Source: Cyanoderma ruficeps
Taxonomy: Eukaryota > Chordata > Aves > Passeriformes > Timaliidae
Direction: 5' to 3'
Assembly (NCBI GenBank): GCA_008694505.1
Contig: VZDJ01007753.1
Span: forward strand, 11,810,579 to 11,874,578
Length of the DNA stretch: 64,000 nt
Position numbers and translations under genes: made by a program. Positions 58,261-64,000 of this stretch are shown piece by piece; the first letter of the stretch is position 1, and each line of letters opens with the position of its first letter. The notes under the pieces were generated by a model. That model saw only the letters and a program-made list of their open reading frames with translations, ran no database searches and was not told where the DNA came from.

Positions 58261-61220
58261 GGCATCGATAATGGTGCTGTAGCTGAGCTGCTAAGCCACC
58301 TCCCACACTGCAAGGCCAACTTCTGCATTTTCACTGCTCTTCCCTTCATTTGCACACATTGCCCAAGGATCTTAAAGTCGTGGTAAAGCCTCCAAAGCTT
58401 TCTAGCATAGGAAGACAAGCAAAGGAAAAGCAATCTTTAGGCAGCTCTCACTGGGGAAACTGGACTATCAACACTCCTCAGTAAAGAGATTTTTGAGCAG
58501 AAGAGAAGACAGAAGAAATTACTGAGCATTAGCAATTCTTGCACAGAAAGTACTTAATTTGGATAAGTTGCTGACCTGCAGAAGCAAAGGTGTCCACTCA
58601 GGATTTAAAGGGAAAGTTCTCATGTCAAAGTACAGAGGACTTCTTTCATGAATCAGGTTGCTCTTCCAACTGCAGATGACACCAGGAAGGTGCTAGTGGT
58701 CTGTGACAGGACCCTATTGGTGCAGAGGCAGGTTAGTGAGAGAGAGAAGGGAAAAAAAAAGATTGATGGGACCATGACAATGGTGACTTTATGAGGAAAG
58801 TTTCAATAGTAATGTGTAAGTTCATTAAGGTGCCTTAAGGAATGAATCAACAAAGTACAAGGAAAAGATTCAGCAGAGGCACTACTAGGGAAAGAGGATG
58901 GAAAGGAAACTACAGAGTGGGTTGGGAAGATCTCTGCTAAAGTGAGGATGGTGGAGAAGATTGCATTGCTGTGCCAGTTGCTGCCATGTTACACCACCAG
59001 GATGGTTTGTGCTATGACTAGAAGCACTACTGCCTTCCCCCCAAAAATGTATGCTTGCTGATAGCTCTCTGCTGTCTCAGAGGATAGAAATGTTTGGAAC
59101 TAACTTGAAAATTGCATCTAAACTTATCATTGCTCAGGCAGCTCCAGCCAGGTGTCTAACTAAGAGATCTCCAGACATGGAGAGGAAGGCAATCTCTTAT
59201 TTCTCCTGAACATGTACATTTTTGCATCATTGAAATGCATCAAATGGTGGATTTTTTCAAATATTTGTCAGATTTACTTAACTGGTAACTCATACAGAAT
59301 ATCTAGGGAAACCAACCAACCAACCAACCAACCAAAATGATGTTGTTAGAGAAAAATCTCATTTTGTGACCTGGGGACAGAGACGTCTTGGGAAGTTGTG
59401 CCTGGTCTCCTTACCACTAGCAAGGGGCTGAGATGAGAAAGAGCCATGGTTTTGCAATTATTCTCAATCAAACAACAATGTGTTTTTTTAAGGATTGAAG
59501 TTTGGATCATCCGGACCCACTGAGTATCTTTCTGAAAGATAGAAAGTTAAAAAAAGATATAATCCCCCACATATGAGACTTCATTGTATATAGTATGTAG
59601 TAGTGGGGATTTACACAGATTTTCTTGGGATAACCACCAAAATATTGATGTATGTCTGATTAGTGTGGTTTATCTGTTTGGTGTTCATCATATTTTTATT
59701 TTTGATTTTTTTTAGGGAAAACATTTGGACATGTTGATGAATGGAAAACACATCAGAAACTCCTCAGGAATAATTAAGCAAATCTGATGGAATGGGTCAT
59801 TCTCTGACTCCTGTCTCCTGAGCCATAATCAGAGAAGGTTGTCTCTGCCGAAGAAGGGATTGGTTGCATTGGTGATCATGTAATGTAGACATTAGGAATT
59901 CATGCCCTTGGTTGGTTAAATAATTGGACAGAAATTAATGCTCTCCTTCAAAAACACTTACTTAAAAATAATTTAGTTCACTTTTTTTCCATTTAAAAAG
60001 AAAAAGACTACAAAAGGAATATTTTTTACTTTGTTGCAAAATGGAACTAGAACTTCAATTAAAATCAGAATGTAATAGTTTTATTTCAGAATTTGTTTGA
60101 CTCTTTAGTATTTAAACTAAAAGACTTTACAAATGAATAAAAACAATTAAACTATAGATTTTTGTTTTAAGATATTCTGTTGTCCTTACTGATGTTTTCT
60201 ATTTCTCACCACTGAGCAGGGAGGTTAAAAGCAGCTATGCTTTCTGATGTAAAAAGCAAGAAAAAAAAACCCCACCCCCAAATCCTTGAAGGGCAATCTT
60301 GCTGTAGAGTTTAGGGGAGAAGAGCTCATTTTCCATAAGATCTATTGATTTTCCATAGTTCTTTTCCATTTTTTAAATAGGCTTAGTTCATACCTTCTTG
60401 TTTCTGTGTTTTCTTAAATACCTACTAACAATCCCAGGCTGTAACACCTTCTCATGCATGTTAACCCTGGCAATGTTACAAAACTATCCCTGCCACTGGG
60501 GGCTCCCGTGGGTATTGCTCTGCCCTGGTGGAGTGCAGAAACCATCCTTCCCACTGGATAAGGTCCAAGAATCCAAAAGCCTGGTTACATGATCTGTCAG
60601 GCAAGGTACAGTACAAATCTAAATAACTTCTCTAATGCCTGGAATGGCTTTGCTTATATGCCCGAGAAATATGGAAACACTGGAAATGATGTTAATTGAA
60701 TTTTCCCTCCTCCCTCTTTCGTCCTAAAACCCCACTGCATTTAAAAAAATTCCTTTTTTAAAGTAACTATCAGAGCTGGAAATTAAGTTCACATGAAGTG
60801 AGTTAAGGATGCGAGTAAACTTCTGATTAAATTTACTTGGAAAAAAAGGGAAAGCACTGTTGAAAGTGGAAGGCTAGACTTGTGTAAGGCAGCCTGGGCT
60901 GAGCAGCCAGTGGGTGTCCAGGGCTGGGGCAGCTGAGCATCATGCCAGCATCACCCACAGCTCTCCCTGAGTAGTGGGTTCTTATCTTGACATGCAGTAT
61001 GTGAGCCCAAACTGAGTTTGGATTCCTGTGGGAAGCGGGTTTCCCCTGCCACAGGCTGTGTGTTTTCACTAGCATGAGAAGGGGTGTCCTGCCTTTCAAT
61101 AACCAACACTAGCTAAGGCAAAATTTCTGCCTAGTGTGCATTTCCCAGAGCTTTGTCGCTATGATTGAAGCAATATTCTTTCCACTGCTTCTCCTGAGAG
61201 ACTTTCCAGTGCTTGATACG
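58261..61220. other. Gene-free upstream DNA
   Basis: AT-rich, especially 59930-60180. No recognised exon or transposon. Confidence 0.35.
59309..59335. repeat. (AACC)n tetranucleotide repeat
   Basis: About six AACC units. Confidence 0.9.
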
Positions 61221-61229
61221 TCCGACTGT

Positions 61230-61385
61230 AGAAGTGTTGCCTTCAGCATCCTCTAATTACGGTTTGAAATTAAGCTTTTTTTCCACCCTGGCTTCTACCA
61301 GTCTGCTGCTGGGATGATGTTTTCTGGAGTAATTCGTAGCAAATGAGTTTCACGAGGGCAATGACTAGATAGAGAAGGGTGGAAG
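61230..61385. promoter_or_regulatory. Candidate enhancer block
   Basis: CATCCTCTAATTACGG (TAATTA core at 61254-61259), GAAATTAAGC, GGAGTAATTCG and GGCAATGACTAG lie within 150 bp of complex sequence with scattered CpGs. Motif-based only. Confidence 0.3.
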
Positions 61386-63209
61386 GCCAGCTCTTGCTCT
61401 AAATAGACACATTACTCTTTAGGATTTTTCAATGTTTCCTTTAAAATGAAACAATGCATCTGCAAAAAAGTCTCATGGGCATTGTAATCTTCTGGGTTAT
61501 GAACAGCTATGACGGTGACAGCTTGGTGTCTACACATGTCTTGGACTTTAACTGTATCTTTCTGACACTGCAGAAGTTCCCAAGTTTTCTGGTTGTCCTT
61601 TTCTTCCTTCTGTACTCACAATACCCAGACACAATCCTGGTTTCTACACAGAGCTCAGTCTCAGCTTCTTGAAATCAGTTAATCCACTCTCTCCACACTG
61701 TTTGGGAGGGGGCCCAAGACCAGTCAATGAATGTTTCCTAAAGACTGAAGACAAGCACCCATGTGTGGGAGGTATGTCCCATTATGGGACTGTACAACTG
61801 TAGTCTCCAATCTCTCTTGGGCAGCTGGTCCAGGCAGTTTTGCACAGGAGTACCTGAAGGCAGAATACCTACCATGGACAACCTCCCTAAGGCGAGAACT
61901 AGGCAGGAACCAAAAACTTTAAACTGAAAGCATTTATTGAAACCAAAATGCTTCAGAGCTTAAAAAATGTGCTTTGCTATTGCACAGCCAAATGGAGAGC
62001 AAGCCACATATGTACTTTTTCCCAAAACCCTTGTCCACCTCTTTCTTTTTGTGCTCCCTGTCAGAAACAGAGAAAAACAACCAAACATTTTCAGTAGGCC
62101 TGGTGGCAAAACGCTCACATATTGTGGATTTAAATCCTTGCTTAATCACGGCCCTGCAGCTCCATATCTCACTTTTCTAATGAGTATTTCTTTGACATCG
62201 AACACCTTTGCCAGGAGACACTGCAAACAGCCTGGCAGCAGGGACAGTAGGCACATGGCCCACATGTATGGAAAGGGGCCCCGTCCCACTCTATCCAAAG
62301 GAGGCCAAAGTGGGTCTGAAGATTGGCCATGCTTGGGACTATGGGCCTGTCTTCCCTTGAACTTCTTCCTGCCTCTTCCCAGCTGTCACCAGATATGGCA
62401 ACCCACGTGTGAGAAATCTTCTTTGTAAATCAGCCATTTCTGATGAAAAACTATTTTGCACCCCAAATTATGAGCCAACTCTCCTGAAGTCAGGCACAAT
62501 ACCACATCACCCACCCTGGTGTTGGCTTCTCATTCTCTCTGCAACCAGGCAAAAAGATTTTATTTAAGTAACAATCTGAATGGCTTAGAAAAAGAACAAA
62601 AATCTAATTTTGAAGAGATTATGGTGTACCTCTTGTAAACCGTGTTCAATAAGAAGAGGACTTAGAACAGGGCCTATAATGGGTCTGAGTGACTGTGCTG
62701 GGGAAACAGGTCATTTCCTGATGGTTAACAGCTAATTTTTCTAACAATTGAAATGCAGGGATCATGCATATACATTTCTAATGGACACTCATGAAATGGT
62801 AAGAGCATTGATGAATACCAGGTGGCCGCTCTTCACTTTCCTATTGTTGAAAACTCCATTTAACTCAGCAAGCAGTAGGATCTCTGACCACCTGAATCCG
62901 TATGGAAATGTATGGGCAGTTAGTAGCCATATACATTTTATACCTCCTCTCCTGAGAAATAAAACCCGTTGATAAATGGCATCACTGCGGTAGCTCCATT
63001 AGAAAGAGCACCATCAAAGCTATCCAATCCCGGAACACAATTCCCTAAACATCCTGGAGTCACCAGAGGTACCACCATCAGTTAACTCTGTAATTGCTGG
63101 CTCACTGCACCGTTTTGCTCCTGGAAGCAACAAACCAGGAATGCTGACTCCATGGGATCACCAGTGCTTCAAGGGATGGCCTGAAAAACGCACCACTGTA
63201 GGACCAACA
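61386..63209. other. Gene-free upstream DNA
   Basis: No recognised exon. A frame at 61967-62428 (plus, 153 codons) has no recognisable domain. Confidence 0.3.
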
Positions 63210-63430
63210 AGGGAAATAAATATATTAGTATGGCTTTTTGTTGAATTCTCCTACCATTCTGTATGCTGTTGACTGTCCTGTTTTTCAGGAGAAATGTTTG
63301 TGCATTCCATACACTGCTCTCTGTTATGGCACAGCTTACTATTATTAGTATTATTTGTAATGGGATTAAGTTGTGGGCTTTTTTCCCTGAAAAAACGTGG
63401 TTGTCCCTTGTAAAGGGAGACATTTTTTCC
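63210..63430. promoter_or_regulatory. Candidate enhancer block with a P3 palindrome
   Basis: AAATAAATATATTAG, GCATTCCATAC (TEAD-like GGAATG), ACTATTATTAGTATTATTTG and TAATGGGATTA (63358-63368) occur together. The last is a TAAT-NNN-ATTA P3 element, the dimer site type bound by ALX and other paired-class proteins. Its right half is also GGATTA, an OTX/PITX core. Confidence 0.35.
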
Positions 63431-63915
63431 CGACGACTTTGAAAATTCCTATTAACATAAGTTAATGCTTTATATCAGAATTCTGTTTGCAAAAAGCTAG
63501 GTTGGTAGACTCCATATCGTATTTTTCACTCAAAGTACAGACTAGAAACCCATTCTGAGCCATTTACTTACTTTTCCTGGCAATAATGTATATCTTGAAA
63601 AGGATTTTGATTCTGAAAATCAGAGTTCATTCAGGGCTGCAGAGGTTTGATCAATGAGATTTGCAGTTCGCAACATGCTTTCCACTTTCACTGGCCAGCT
63701 CTCTTGCGTTCAAATTTCACTCACTCAGTCTGGCTTCACATCCTGGAAATGGAAGACAGATTCTGCTGCCCATGAACAGTAGAGCAGCAATCATCACAGA
63801 GCCTGTGCTGACTAAGATTTGCTCCTCTGCCTCTCCCATATCACTCCAATGGAATTAATTCCTCATGTTATGTAGCTGCTTCTTGGTCCTTCCTGCTCTT
63901 TTTTTGTACTGTACA
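63431..63915. other. Gene-free upstream DNA
   Basis: Nothing recognised. Confidence 0.3.
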
Positions 63916-64000
63916 GATCATAGTCTAGTGGTTAACACTTAAGATTGGGAGCTGGGCTTCTTGGAATCTGCAGCTTTGTGACTGATATATTGTGCAGCTG
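63916..64000 (+). mobile_element. Possible MIR-like SINE, cut by the window end
   Basis: CATAGTCTAGTGGTTAACAC, GATTGGGAGCTGGGCTTC, GGAATCTGCAGC and TTTGTGAC follow in order the MIR head (TAGTGGTTAA, GGAGCCAGAC, GGTTCGAATCC, CTGTGTGAC). The match is diverged and incomplete. Confidence 0.45.

Noticed and set aside
62085..62170. tRNA-like or MIR-like sequence around GTGGATTTAAATCCTTG
   Set aside because: Only a loose B-box resemblance, with no matching A box or SINE core.

Overview
The window is vertebrate nuclear DNA, very probably from a bird. The only gene I can support is the first coding exon of ALX4, an aristaless-like paired-class homeodomain transcription factor. It lies on the minus strand at 13161-13557 and ends in a canonical splice donor. 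The avian call rests on the ALX4 N-terminus being sauropsid-like and compact, and on several CR1 LINE copies that carry the typical bird CR1 3' end (22.07-22.40 kb minus, 48.70-48.86 kb minus, 9.74-9.80 kb plus). Microsatellites are frequent and other interspersed repeats are sparse. No homeobox-coding exon is visible to the left, so the remaining ALX4 exons should lie beyond position 1.

Layout. 1-13160 is the 5' part of ALX4 intron 1. It holds a decayed Ty3/gypsy-like pol fragment with a 235-bp second copy (1.0-3.3 kb), a MIR-type SINE (7.1 kb), a CR1 3' tail (9.7 kb) and several CpG-rich blocks (8.2-13.4 kb). 13161-13557 is ALX4 coding exon 1. 13558 to about 14.2 kb is the likely 5' leader and core promoter, followed to about 21 kb by more CpG-rich upstream DNA. 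21-64 kb is AT-richer, CpG-poor, gene-free flanking DNA with CR1 and SINE fragments, many simple repeats, and several compact blocks rich in homeodomain-type TAAT motifs that could be enhancers.

Reading of the whole. This looks like the regulatory landscape of a developmental transcription factor: a CpG-rich domain of about 13 kb around the promoter, then a gene desert. Candidate regulatory elements are called only from motif content and composition, because conservation cannot be measured here. Most long open frames lie in the CpG-rich zone, where stop codons are rare by composition, and I do not regard them as genes. I saw no credible tRNA, rRNA, CRISPR, prokaryotic operon or novel multi-gene system.
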